A stretch of 38,324 nucleotides of DNA from Mesorhizobium sp. B2-7-1 (GTDB lineage: Bacteria; Pseudomonadota; Alphaproteobacteria; Rhizobiales; Rhizobiaceae). Below, in pieces: positions 19,456 through 27,752 of the stretch. Every line of letters begins with the position of its first letter. Within the stretch, counting starts at the first letter, position 1. The stretch is from the NCBI RefSeq assembly GCF_006440735.1, contig NZ_VFUA01000063.1, forward strand, positions 1 through 38,324. Reading direction: 5' to 3'. Under the pieces are notes generated by a model. It did not search any database, had not been told where the DNA came from, and worked only from the letters and a program-made list of their open reading frames with translations. Both the position numbers and the translations under genes were made by a program.

Positions 19456-19698
19456 ATGGCATCGATAAGCCGCGTCAAGGAAAGGGCAGAAGAACAATCG
19501 AGCGCGATGAGCGTCGACCAGCAGGCGACGATCCGCATGCTCGCCAACGATCTGCACAGGCTCAACCAGTCGGTCATGAAGGCAGTCGAGGCCGGCGTCT
19601 CCGTGGAGTTGGTGCGTTCGGCCAGGCACCATGGCGGCGACGGCAACTGGGGAGACCTTTTGATCCCGGTGATCGTTACCCAGCAGAGTCATACTTGA
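19456..19698 (+). CDS. Small conserved-looking hypothetical protein downstream of aceA
   Basis: The 80-aa product has a helical, charged N-terminal half (R-V-K-E-R-A-E-E-Q) and a later A-R-H-H-G-G-D-G-N-W-G segment. No signal peptide or membrane helix is seen, and I do not recognise a named family. It begins 54 bp after aceA with a good GAGGAG ribosome-binding site and ends just before a strong terminator, which supports a real gene in the aceA transcript. A role in C2 metabolism would be guilt by association only. Confidence 0.65.
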   Translation: MASISRVKERAEEQSSAMSVDQQATIRMLANDLHRLNQSVMKAVEAGVSVELVRSARHHGGDGNWGDLLIPVIVTQQSHT

Positions 19699-19717
19699 CG
19701 TAACGTCAACAGTCTCG

Positions 19718-19758
19718 GCGATAGTCTCCCGCGCGCTATACGTTCGGGAGACTATCGC
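19718..19758 (+). terminator. Strong intrinsic terminator of the aceA operon
   Basis: A perfect 14-bp stem (19718-19731 with 19745-19758) with a 13-nt loop is followed by ATTTTTTCG on the plus strand. It lies 20 bp after the stop of the 80-aa gene. Confidence 0.85.
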
Positions 19759-19923
19759 ATTTTTTCGATTTGCCTTCGTCGCCAAGAGGTACGACTTGCG
19801 CTGAGGTCCAGAATTTCTTGCTATATTTTCGACCTCGACCGTTTCAGCTTGACACCGGCCGTGATCTCACCCAATTGTGCCTCAGGTTTCAACCCTGCAT
19901 TGAACCAGAGTGCCTGCCCGCCG

Positions 19924-20373
19924 ATGTGCCCCCCCGACCGTGACGACCACTCCGAAAAACGCCCGAAACCGGCAGCCCGGACTGGCGCGGTCGCGGCGGA
20001 CTTTTCCAAGGTGCTCGTCGTCGGAAAATCGTCGATCAATCGGGTCGTGGTGTCGAAAATCGTCGAGAAATCGGGACTGAAGCCGATCTCGGAATCGCCC
20101 GAAACCGCCGAGAAGACGCTGACCGGCCAGTTGCCCGGCGCCGTCATCCTGGACGGCGGCCCGGACAACAAGGATTGCGACCGGCTGATGTCGGCCATCG
20201 ACGCGTTGCGGCGCGCCTCCGGCAAGCCGCTGCCCGCGGTGATCCTGCTTTCAACCAGGAATGGCACGCCGGAAGGCCTCGGCCTGTCGAGCCTGGTCGA
20301 TGCGGTGGTCGCCAAGCCGATAACGCCCGAGAAGCTGCAACCGGTGGTCGATCGACTGGTCGGGCGCGGCTAG
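19924..20373 (+). CDS. Atypical response-regulator receiver-domain protein
   Basis: The 149-aa single-domain protein has a disordered N-terminal tail of about 27 residues, then a CheY-like receiver. The phospho-acceptor Asp77 (V-I-L-D-G-G), Ser110/Thr111 and Lys131 (V-A-K-P-I) are kept. The acidic pair that binds Mg2+ after beta-strand 1 is replaced by Gly34-Lys35 (V-L-V-V-G-K-S). Conventional phosphorylation is therefore doubtful, and it may be a pseudo-receiver or signalling adaptor. The start is uncertain: TTG 19849 and GTG 19861 are in frame, and none has a clear ribosome-binding site. A TATA-like CTATAT lies at 19821-19826. The stop codon TAG coincides with the first bases of a dispersed repeat. 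Confidence 0.72.
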   Translation: MCPPDRDDHSEKRPKPAARTGAVAADFSKVLVVGKSSINRVVVSKIVEKSGLKPISESPETAEKTLTGQLPGAVILDGGPDNKDCDRLMSAIDALRRASGKPLPAVILLSTRNGTPEGLGLSSLVDAVVAKPITPEKLQPVVDRLVGRG

Positions 20374-20475
20374 AGCAATTCCAGGAAAAGTGTAAGCGGT
20401 TTTCCATCCGGAATTGCGTTGAAACAAGGGGACAGAACGGTTCGCCGTTTCCGCGAAACGCCTAGGCGTTTCGCG
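20371..20475 (+). repeat. Dispersed palindromic intergenic repeat, copy 1
   Basis: A 43-bp core (20375-20417) begins GCAATTCC and ends GGAATTGC, forming a hairpin. It differs from an inverted copy at 36095-36137 at only two positions. A second module holds a perfect 24-bp palindrome centred on CCTAGG (20452-20475) and shares TTCGCCGTTTCC with copy 2. This resembles the RIME-type mosaic repeats of rhizobial genomes. It starts on the stop codon of the receiver gene. Confidence 0.8.
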
Positions 20476-20531
20476 ACAGGCTGGGCCGGCGCGTCGAGGC
20501 GACATTCGGGAACTGTTCTCGTGAGGCTGGG

Positions 20532-21335
20532 TCAGTCCAGCTCGCCACGTTCCCTCATTCCGTGCGCGACCTGGCGGAAAAATTCGAGGACCTCAGGGTC
20601 GAACCAGAGGGCCTCGGACCTGGCCTGCGCCTCGGCAAGCGTTTTGGTATACGCGTCGCGTATAAGCTCTTGCTCAGCCTGGGGGCTCGAACGCCTGATG
20701 CCAGCGGTACGGGATCGCACGCGCCGAACGAACTCTTTGGCGGCTTCGGAATTGACGTCGCCCGCCTCCTTCAGTCGGCTGGCTTCCTCCATGAGGGCCC
20801 TCAGCGCAGCCTTGTGGGCGTCTCCGTCATATTCCTTCCTTATCTCGTCAAAGGTGCGGCTTGCCTGCCCAGTCGGATCCTGTTCCGCGATCAGAGCTTC
20901 GAACCTTGCGAGGAATTTCTTTTTATCGGTGGGTTGCTGCACGAGAGTCTCCTTGGTGAGAATTGCCAACTCGTCCAGAGAAAGATCCCGTCCCTCATCG
21001 ATCTGACACAGCGCCACATCTATGAGGGCGATCGCGCGCCTGATCTTGTCTTGTTGGGACTCCAGCGTTTCGTGTTGCAGCCGCAGAATATCCCGAAGCC
21101 GGGAATGATCCCCGACAAGCTTCTTGATCGATTTGAGGGGCAAGCCGAGATCGCGAAGCACGATGATCTGGTGCAAGCGGCCGATTTGAGCTGGGCCGTA
21201 TAGGCGCCATCTCGATTCGGCGCGGTGAGGGATAACGAGGCCCTCCCGCTCATAGACCCTGAGCGCCTTGGTGGTGACGCCGACCCGCCGAGCTGTCTCG
21301 CCCGGGCCGAACCATTGCTCCTTTTCGCCGCTCAT
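20532..21335 (-). CDS. MerR family transcriptional regulator
   Basis: The 267-aa protein has a MerR winged helix-turn-helix (about 9-75, with G-E-T-A-R-R-V-G-V-T-T-K-A-L-R-V-Y-E and the wing R-W-R-L-Y-G). A long dimerisation helix follows and then a 130-residue C-terminal helical domain, rich in charged residues and ending D-P-E-V-L-E-F-F-R. That domain may bind an effector, but I do not recognise which. MerR proteins activate or repress promoters with long spacers by DNA distortion. A dyad (21352-21388) lies just before its own start, suggesting autoregulation. No obvious target operon adjoins it. Confidence 0.87.
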   Translation of the reverse strand: MSGEKEQWFGPGETARRVGVTTKALRVYEREGLVIPHRAESRWRLYGPAQIGRLHQIIVLRDLGLPLKSIKKLVGDHSRLRDILRLQHETLESQQDKIRRAIALIDVALCQIDEGRDLSLDELAILTKETLVQQPTDKKKFLARFEALIAEQDPTGQASRTFDEIRKEYDGDAHKAALRALMEEASRLKEAGDVNSEAAKEFVRRVRSRTAGIRRSSPQAEQELIRDAYTKTLAEAQARSEALWFDPEVLEFFRQVAHGMRERGELD

Positions 21336-21351
21336 AGCCGACCTTCCGTTC

Positions 21352-21388
21352 CGGACCCTCGCTTCTGTAAGGGCGGCCCCAGGGTCCG
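21352..21388. promoter_or_regulatory. MerR-type dyad upstream of the merR-like gene
   Basis: The inverted repeat CGGACCCT (21352-21359) and AGGGTCCG (21381-21388) has a 21-bp spacer and lies 17 bp before the regulator start. GACCCT/AGGGTC arms are common in MerR-family operators. Autoregulation is inferred. Confidence 0.5.
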
Positions 21389-21529
21389 ATGCAAGAGCTT
21401 CGTCGGTCGGTTCGTTCGCGCCGCCCGCTTACCCGAACCGACGTCCAGAGCGTCGGCTCGCGCGACGCCGCGGAGGTATGCCGCCAGCGGGCTTTTGCGC
21501 AGGCTGGGGAACACAACCTCCGGCCGTCG

Positions 21530-22243
21530 TCAACCTGCCATGGCGATGCTCTCGATCAGCGCGGGCAGTTCGCTCAGGTCGGCGATCTGGCGGAACCGCG
21601 GCGCCGCGACCGGCGCCTCGGCATGCTCGGCCGCCCAGGTCAATTCATGCGGGACATAGATACCCCAGCCGCCGGCATCGATGGCCGGAACCACGTCCGA
21701 CTTGAGCGAGTTGCCGACCATCATGCTCTTTTGCGGTCCCTCGCCATGGCGGCTGAAGATCCGGGCATAGGTGGCAGCGCTCTTGTCGCTGACGATCTCG
21801 ACGGCGTCGAAAAGCTCGCCCAGTCCCGATTGCGCAAGCTTGCGCTCCTGGTCCATCAGGTCACCCTTGGTGATCAGCACCAGGCGATAGCTGCCGGCGA
21901 GCTTCTCGACCGTTTCACGCGCATGCGGCAGCGGCTCGATCGGGTGGCTAAGCATGTCGCGGCCGGCAGCCAGGATTTCCGCAATGGTCGAGGCCGGAAC
22001 ACGGCCTTCGGTAACCTCGATCGCCGTCTCGATCATCGACAGCGTGAAGCTCTTGATGCCGAAACCGTAGAGGCCGAGATTGCGTTTGGCGGCTGCAAGC
22101 AGGTTCGCCGAAATCTTGCTCGCATCGCCATGCTCGGCAAGCATGGCTAGGAAGCGCTGCTCGGTCATGCGGAAGAACTGCTCGTTCTGCCATAGCGTGT
22201 CGTCGGCATCGAAACCGATCGTCGTCAACCGGGAAGCGGCCAT
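21530..22243 (-). CDS. HAD-superfamily hydrolase
   Basis: The 237-aa cytosolic HAD-like phosphatase has motif I F-D-A-D-D-T (Asp12 nucleophile, Asp14), motif II T-K-G-D and motif IV G-N-S-L-K-S-D-V. A helical cap between motifs I and II resembles the haloacid dehalogenase or phosphoglycolate-phosphatase class. The substrate is not predictable. The ATG at 22243 begins just before motif I as expected; an in-frame GTG 12 bp upstream with AGGAAAG close to it is an alternative. It diverges from the puuA-like gene. Confidence 0.85.
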   Translation of the reverse strand: MAASRLTTIGFDADDTLWQNEQFFRMTEQRFLAMLAEHGDASKISANLLAAAKRNLGLYGFGIKSFTLSMIETAIEVTEGRVPASTIAEILAAGRDMLSHPIEPLPHARETVEKLAGSYRLVLITKGDLMDQERKLAQSGLGELFDAVEIVSDKSAATYARIFSRHGEGPQKSMMVGNSLKSDVVPAIDAGGWGIYVPHELTWAAEHAEAPVAAPRFRQIADLSELPALIESIAMAG

Positions 22244-22421
22244 CAGCGCACTCACTCTTTCCTGACAGGCACATCTAGACGTCGCAGCGCCGCCAGCAAG
22301 CAGAAAATGGCGGCGGCCGAATGACTTTCCCCGGGCAGCCGGCTTGGCATGCCCGGCGCCTCCCCTTCCCTTCCCCCATGGCGCCCGGCTATAGTTCGAA
22401 ATCCGCAACACAATCTGGTGA

Positions 22422-23858
22422 ATGATGCCGCCTGAAAAAAAGGAAGTCCGTCCGTCAAGCCGGGGGGGACGCGCCCGCACGCCTGCCTTCCTGAAAAACC
22501 AGCGTGGTGTGAAGAACTGGAAGGAGGCCAGTGCCTGGCTCGAATGGCGCGGCATCGAGGACATCGAATGCATCACGCCCGACCAGGCGGGCGTCGCCCG
22601 CGGCAAGATGATGCCGTCGAAGAAATTCACATCCAACACATCGCTGGCGCTGCCCTCGGCCGTGTTCATGACGACGATCTCCGGCGGCTATCCCGAGGAC
22701 GGCAACGGCTTCCACTATCCCGAGGATGACGGCGACCTGAAGCTTCTGCCCGATCTCTCGACGCTGACCGTCGTGCCCTGGGAAGAAGACCCGACGGCCG
22801 CGGTGATCTGCGATCTCGTGCACCAGGACGGCCGCTCGGTCGAGTTCACGCCGCGCAATGTGCTCAAGCGCGTGCTTGCTGCCTATGACGAGCGCGGCCT
22901 GAAGCCGGTGGTGGCGCCCGAGATCGAATTTTATCTGGTGCGCAAGAACCCCGACCCGGACTATCCGCTGACGCCGCCCGTCGGGCGTTCGGGCCGGCCG
23001 ATCGGCGGCGGCGCCGGCTATTCGATCGCGGGCGTCAACGAATTCGACGAGCTGATCGACGACATCTACCATTTCTCGGAACGGCAGGGCCTGGAGATCG
23101 ACACGCTGATCCATGAGGAGGGCGCCGGCCAGCTCGAGATCAATCTGCGCCACGGCAACCCGATTGAGCTCGCCGACCAGGTCTTCATGTTCAAGCGCAC
23201 CATCCGCGAGGCAGCGCTGAAGCACGAGATCTACGCCACCTTCATGGCCAAGCCGATCCAGGGCCAGCCGGGCTCGGCCATGCATATCCACCAGTCGGTC
23301 GTTGACAAGAAGACCGGCAGGAACATCTTCTCGGCCGAGGACGGCTCGGAAACAGATGCGTTCTTCCACTTCATCGGCGGCATGCAGAGGCATGTGCCGA
23401 ATGCGCTGGTGATGTTCGCGCCCTACGTCAACTCCTACCGCCGGCTGACGCAGCAGGCCTCGGCTCCGGTCAACAACAAGTGGGGCTATGACAACCGCAC
23501 CACGGCCTTCCGCGTGCCGCGCTCGGATCCGGCGGCGCGGCGCGTCGAAAACCGCATCCCGTCCTCCGACGCCAACCCCTATCTGGCGCTTGCCGCGTCG
23601 CTTGCCTGCGGGCTGATCGGCATGAACAACAAGATCAAGGCGGAACCGCCGGTCCTGACGACCGCCAACGCGGATGAAATCGACCTGCCGCGCGGCCTTC
23701 TGGAGGCCGTAGGCCTGTTCGAGGACGACACGGAGCTCGGCGCCATCCTCGGCAAATCCTTCGCCGCCACCTACACGGCGATCAAGCGCGCCGAGTTCGA
23801 GACCTTCATGGAAGTGATCAGCCCGTGGGAGCGGGAGTACCTCTTGTTGAACGTATAG
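22422..23858 (+). CDS. puuA: Glutamine synthetase family protein, PuuA-like (gamma-glutamylputrescine synthetase)
   Basis: The 478-aa enzyme has the glutamine-synthetase fold. The beta-grasp N-domain is at about 35-130. Catalytic stretches are E-I-E-F-Y (Glu ligands), H-E-E-G-A-G-Q-L-E-I-N, K-P-I-Q-G-Q-P-G-S-A-M-H-I-H and R-V-E-N-R-I-P-S-S-D-A-N-P-Y. The class-I adenylylation loop is not evident. It resembles the group that gamma-glutamylates amines rather than ammonia. The PuuB-like FAD oxidase gene starts 10 bp downstream and a putrescine-type transporter lies in the same window, so putrescine is the likeliest substrate. Ethanolamine, spermidine or isopropylamine-type substrates remain possible. 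Two adjacent ATGs start the frame without a strong ribosome-binding site. Confidence 0.8.
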   Translation: MMPPEKKEVRPSSRGGRARTPAFLKNQRGVKNWKEASAWLEWRGIEDIECITPDQAGVARGKMMPSKKFTSNTSLALPSAVFMTTISGGYPEDGNGFHYPEDDGDLKLLPDLSTLTVVPWEEDPTAAVICDLVHQDGRSVEFTPRNVLKRVLAAYDERGLKPVVAPEIEFYLVRKNPDPDYPLTPPVGRSGRPIGGGAGYSIAGVNEFDELIDDIYHFSERQGLEIDTLIHEEGAGQLEINLRHGNPIELADQVFMFKRTIREAALKHEIYATFMAKPIQGQPGSAMHIHQSVVDKKTGRNIFSAEDGSETDAFFHFIGGMQRHVPNALVMFAPYVNSYRRLTQQASAPVNNKWGYDNRTTAFRVPRSDPAARRVENRIPSSDANPYLALAASLACGLIGMNNKIKAEPPVLTTANADEIDLPRGLLEAVGLFEDDTELGAILGKSFAATYTAIKRAEFETFMEVISPWEREYLLLNV

Positions 23859-23868
23859 GGCACTGATC

Positions 23869-25155
23869 ATGTCCTACCAATCCCCCATTTCCCCTGGCTG
23901 TTCCTGGTACGAGGATACGGCCGGGCCTCGGCCCGAATACCCTTCGCTAGATGGTGACCGCCAATGCGACGTCGTCATTATAGGCGGCGGCTTCACTGGC
24001 TTGTCGGCAGCCGCGCACTTGGCGAAGGCCGGTGCAAATGTCGTCCTCATCGAGGCCTATCGTTTCGGCGACGGCGCGTCAGGGCGCAATGGGGGCCAGC
24101 TCGGCACCGGGCAGCGCGCCTGGGCCGAGGAGTTGGAGGCCGAATACGGGCTTTCCCGCGCCAGGGCGCTGTTCGACATGGCCGAGGAAGCCAAGGCGCA
24201 CCTGCTCGACTTCGCCGCCGCCAACATGATCGACATCGACTATATGCCGGGCCAATTGTCGGTGGCGCACAAGCGGCGCTATGTCGACGACTATAGGCGC
24301 CATGCCGACATCATGGCGAGCCGCTTCGGCTACCCGCATGTCAGTTTCATGGAGGCGGCGGAGACGGCGGAGCGGCTGGGCTCGACGCGCTATTTCGGCG
24401 GCGCGCGCGACACCGGCACCGGCCACATCCACCCGCTGAAGCTGGTGATCGGCACGGCGAAAGCGGCGGCGGCGGCAGGCGCGCATCTCTTCGAGCAGAC
24501 GCCCTCCACCGGCATCGTTTCCAATGGCGGCAAGGTTACTGTCACGACGCGCAGGGGCACGATCACGGCCGAGAAATGCCTGATCGGGGTCAATGCCTAT
24601 GGCGGCAATCTGGAGCCGGTGAGCGCGGCGCACATCATGCCGATCGGTTCCTTCATCGGCGCGACCGTGCCGCTCGGCGCCGCCTCCAAGGTGCTGCCGG
24701 GCGGCGAGTCGGTCGACGATTCCCGCTTCGTGGTGCGCTATTTCCGCAAGTCGAAGGACGGCCGGCTGTTGTTCGGCGGCCGCGAGGTCTATGCCGTCAA
24801 CGATCCGAAAGACATCCATATCCACATCCGCAAACAGATCGCCGAGCTCTACCCGGATCTGAAGGATGTCGAGATCACACATGGCTGGGGCGGCTATGTC
24901 GGCATCACGGTGCCGAGAAAGCCGTTCGTGCGCGAGGTGATGCCCAAGGTGATTTCGATAGGTGGCTATTCCGGCCACGGCGTCATGCTGTCGAACTTCT
25001 TCGGCAAGCTCTATGCAGAGACCGTTGCCGGCAATCGCGACCGCTTGAAACTGATCGAGGACCTGAAAATCCCCGCTTTCCCAGGCGGCAGGCGCTTCCG
25101 TGCGCCGCTCCTGTTCCTGGCGCTCAACTGGTTCGCTTTGCGCGACAGGATTTGA
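23869..25155 (+). CDS. puuB: FAD-dependent oxidoreductase, PuuB-like (gamma-glutamylputrescine oxidase)
   Basis: The 428-aa DAO-fold amine oxidase has an N-terminal FAD-binding motif V-V-I-I-G-G-G-F-T-G-L-S at about 33-44. The family signature G-R-N-G-G-Q-L follows at about 72. A C-terminal G-W-G-G-Y-V-G-I-T and G-Y-S-G-H-G-V complete the FAD site. The PuuB family oxidises gamma-glutamylputrescine to the aminobutyraldehyde. It starts 10 bp after the PuuA-like gene and is certainly cotranscribed. PuuC (dehydrogenase) and PuuD (hydrolase) partners are not in the window. Specificity is inferred from context. Confidence 0.82.
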   Translation: MSYQSPISPGCSWYEDTAGPRPEYPSLDGDRQCDVVIIGGGFTGLSAAAHLAKAGANVVLIEAYRFGDGASGRNGGQLGTGQRAWAEELEAEYGLSRARALFDMAEEAKAHLLDFAAANMIDIDYMPGQLSVAHKRRYVDDYRRHADIMASRFGYPHVSFMEAAETAERLGSTRYFGGARDTGTGHIHPLKLVIGTAKAAAAAGAHLFEQTPSTGIVSNGGKVTVTTRRGTITAEKCLIGVNAYGGNLEPVSAAHIMPIGSFIGATVPLGAASKVLPGGESVDDSRFVVRYFRKSKDGRLLFGGREVYAVNDPKDIHIHIRKQIAELYPDLKDVEITHGWGGYVGITVPRKPFVREVMPKVISIGGYSGHGVMLSNFFGKLYAETVAGNRDRLKLIEDLKIPAFPGGRRFRAPLLFLALNWFALRDRI

Positions 25156-25263
25156 GGGCTGGCCGCCGCACTCGAACCGCCGATTCGACGCTGGCGGCCT
25201 CCACGCGGCAGGTTGTGGAAACCTTAACAGGCGCGCAGAATTTCGCAATTTGGCTCACTCATG

Positions 25264-25294
25264 CCATAATCAGCAGTAAAAGATGCGATTATGG
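25264..25294. promoter_or_regulatory. Inverted repeat before the SH3 membrane protein gene
   Basis: Arms CCATAATC (25264-25271) and GATTATGG (25287-25294) enclose 15 bp. They lie in a locally AT-rich part of the 258-bp gap between the puuB-like gene and the SH3 protein gene. It could be an operator or a hairpin; no U-run follows. I see nothing else in this gap. Confidence 0.35.
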
Positions 25295-25413
25295 GCGAAA
25301 ATCCGGGGATTTCGCGGGCCTTGTCAGCAATGATTTCGGGACCGACGCTGATCGATGCCAATCATTGCGGCAGTGATCGAAAGAACGTCGGCCCGCTTGT
25401 TGGAGGTGGTTGA

Positions 25414-26325
25414 GTGAACGAGCCCTTCAGTTTCGGCATGCCGGAACGGCAGCGCTTTACAATGCAGTTCGGCTATAGCGTACGGCCATCCTTCTGGCAG
25501 AGGATGCAGTCGAACGCGCATCTGGTCATTGCTGCGGTCGGCACCGCCGCGCTGCTGGGCGTGGCCGCGGTGGCGTTATGGCTGTGCTTTCCGGGCAGTG
25601 ACCGGCAAATGGCGGCGGCAAACGCCGCGCAAACCGTTCCCACAATCCCGGTGAAGACCATGAAAATCGCTCCGGCTGCCGCAGCGGTTACCGTGGCTTC
25701 GGCGGCACCGCAGGCCGCGCGCAAGGCGGATGCGGTTGCGCCGGCGACGGCGGCCCGCCAAGCCAGCATTCCGGCCCTGGCGGCGAACAGCCCCCGCTGG
25801 ACGGCTTCCGACGCCCAGACGCCGCCTGCCCCGACCGAGGACCAACCAGCTCCATCCAAGCAGGCCGCTGACACAGGCGCCGCGCAATCGACCGATGCCG
25901 CGCAATCAACCGATACGGCCTTCGCCGAGCCCGCCGCCGAGAACGACGCTTCGACTGCGCTGTCGCAGGTCGTCGCTCCCGCCGGCGAGACGTCGACGAC
26001 CGCGAAGAAGCCGGGCGACAAGATGGACGGCGCCCAAACCGCGGCCATCCCCGAAGCCAAGCCGCAGGCTCCAGATGCGCAACCCGCGGCTACCGACGGC
26101 TCGGCGCAGCCCAAGCCGAAACCTCAAAAGGCCAGCGCGGCCGCAAACGGGCGCATCTTGAGGACCGTGACCATGCGCTCGGGTCCGAAGAAAGGCGCAC
26201 CCGCAATCACCACGGTGCCGGCCAAGGCCTCGGTGCAGGTGATGAATTGCAAGCAATGGTGCGAGATCGTCTATAACGGCAGGCACGGCTGGGTTTACAA
26301 AAGCTACGTCAAGACCGGCGCCTGA
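25414..26325 (+). CDS. Single-pass membrane protein with C-terminal bacterial SH3 domain
   Basis: In this 303-aa protein a cytoplasmic N-terminus of about 35 residues precedes one membrane helix (about 38-60). A long Ala/Pro/Gln-rich periplasmic linker (65-240) leads to an SH3_3-type domain (about 245-300) with R-S-G-P, the V-x-V-M-N-C-K-Q-W-C-E-I-V turn and G-W-V-Y-K-S-Y. Such domains often bind cell-wall peptides. Two cysteines four residues apart in the SH3 domain could form a disulphide. The GTG start has GGAGG 7 nt upstream. The 3' end overlaps the end of the convergent Mur ligase gene by 17 bp. Confidence 0.8.
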   Translation: MNEPFSFGMPERQRFTMQFGYSVRPSFWQRMQSNAHLVIAAVGTAALLGVAAVALWLCFPGSDRQMAAANAAQTVPTIPVKTMKIAPAAAAVTVASAAPQAARKADAVAPATAARQASIPALAANSPRWTASDAQTPPAPTEDQPAPSKQAADTGAAQSTDAAQSTDTAFAEPAAENDASTALSQVVAPAGETSTTAKKPGDKMDGAQTAAIPEAKPQAPDAQPAATDGSAQPKPKPQKASAAANGRILRTVTMRSGPKKGAPAITTVPAKASVQVMNCKQWCEIVYNGRHGWVYKSYVKTGA

Positions 26326-27628
26326 AACCTAACCCGCCAAGCAGCCGTTCGTAGCGACGTCTTCTGCGCTCGAGCCTGCGATCCGCGAGGAAAGACTTGT
26401 GTTCCTCGAACGGCACCTCGTAGAGGCCGCAAGTGTAACATCCTTCCTGCTTGCCGCATGCCGGAATCCAGCATCTGACGTCGTGCGTCCAGGCAAGCGC
26501 GATCCTCTCCAGATGAAGATTGGACGAGCTCTTGAGCAGGATCAGTTCTCCGGGGACAGCCGTCTGCTTGATATGATCCGAGACTTCCTTGGGGGTGCGG
26601 ATCTCCACGAAACGGCCGCTGTCGCGGTCGGCATCGCTGGCGCGTGAGCGGTGGGCGTTGTCGCCGGTGTAGATGACCTCGTCAGCGATATCGCGCGCGA
26701 TGGCGTAAGCCTTGCGGTATTTTCTTGACGAACCGGCGTAGTCGGAGATCTGGCCGAGGACGATGCGTTTACGAACGGCCTTGGCTTTGGCCATCATCTC
26801 GAACGCGATGTTCAGCGAATGCCAGGGCGCCTTGGCGGCATCGACGATGAACTGCGGACCACCATCGGTCACCTGCACCTTGCATCGGTTGGAGAGAGGT
26901 TCGAACAAAGCCGTCCTTGCCGCGACTTTCTCCGGTGGGACACCAAGTTCCAGGGCCGCGACAATCGAGGCAGCCGCCGGCAGCCAGAAGTGCTCGCCAG
27001 GGAACGGTGTCTGTACGTTGATGGCACCGGCATTCCAGCGCAGCGAAAATCCAAGCCGATCCGGATAGGCGGCGTGGATGCCTGTCACGCGATAGTCCGC
27101 GGCCTGCGACTGGCCGAAGGTCACGACCCGGCACCGTGCGCCGGCGGCCATGTCGAGCACATGCGGGTCATCGGCATTCAAAATCGCAAGTCCGCCCGCC
27201 GACAACGCGTCGACCAGCGCTTTCTTTTCCCGAGCGACGGCTTCCAGCGTTCGAAATTTCGAGAAATGTTCGAGCCTGACCATCGTGACGACCGCCACGT
27301 CCGGCTTCAGCATCTCGGCCATCGGTCGGATCGAGCCGGGCTCAAACGCGCCGGCCTCGAAGACGACATAGTCGACCTTGCCCGCGCGTTTCATGCGCTT
27401 GTAGAGCGTGCGGACAAGTGCCTTGAGCGTGTTGGCCAGAACTTGAGCATGGACCGTGCCGTGACCGGCCAGGATATGCCCAAGCAAGCTGGTTGTAGTC
27501 GATTTGCCGGAACTGCCGGTTATCCCGATGAAGGTCGCCTTGCTTCGCGCCCGCGCACGCTCCGCCCGATAGCGACGCAATCGCCAGCCCAGATCGTTGC
27601 GAATTTCACGCAGGCTGACCTTAACCAC
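26309..27628 (-). CDS. Stand-alone Mur ligase family protein with C-terminal cysteine cluster
   Basis: The 439-aa ATP-dependent ligase of the MurC-F/FolC/CphA superfamily has its P-loop at about 34-45 (G-I-T-G-S-S-G-K-S-T-T-T). The central domain carries V-F-E-A-G-A-F-E-P-G and N-A-D-D-P-H, and a C-terminal ligase domain includes Y-T-G-D-N. The first Mur domain (UDP-MurNAc binding) is reduced to a short basic helix. Near the C-terminus Cys386, Cys391, Cys397 and Cys400 (C-x4-C-x5-C-x2-C) could bind zinc, and a very Arg-rich tail follows. It is not in a dcw cluster, so it is probably not the essential murF. It more likely joins amino acids or sugars in an envelope or capsule product. The GTG start is tentative. 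Confidence 0.78.
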   Translation of the reverse strand: MVKVSLREIRNDLGWRLRRYRAERARARSKATFIGITGSSGKSTTTSLLGHILAGHGTVHAQVLANTLKALVRTLYKRMKRAGKVDYVVFEAGAFEPGSIRPMAEMLKPDVAVVTMVRLEHFSKFRTLEAVAREKKALVDALSAGGLAILNADDPHVLDMAAGARCRVVTFGQSQAADYRVTGIHAAYPDRLGFSLRWNAGAINVQTPFPGEHFWLPAAASIVAALELGVPPEKVAARTALFEPLSNRCKVQVTDGGPQFIVDAAKAPWHSLNIAFEMMAKAKAVRKRIVLGQISDYAGSSRKYRKAYAIARDIADEVIYTGDNAHRSRASDADRDSGRFVEIRTPKEVSDHIKQTAVPGELILLKSSSNLHLERIALAWTHDVRCWIPACGKQEGCYTCGLYEVPFEEHKSFLADRRLERRRRRYERLLGGLGFRRRS

Positions 27629-27752
27629 CCGCCAATTCCCTACCCCGATCCGTTATCGTTTCGACGGACCATGAAGTCAAACCGGGATTCGGCATGGCGA
27701 CGCCCGCCCCTCCGTTCGCCTTATAAAGCGGCCGGGCGCTCCCTGACGCGGC

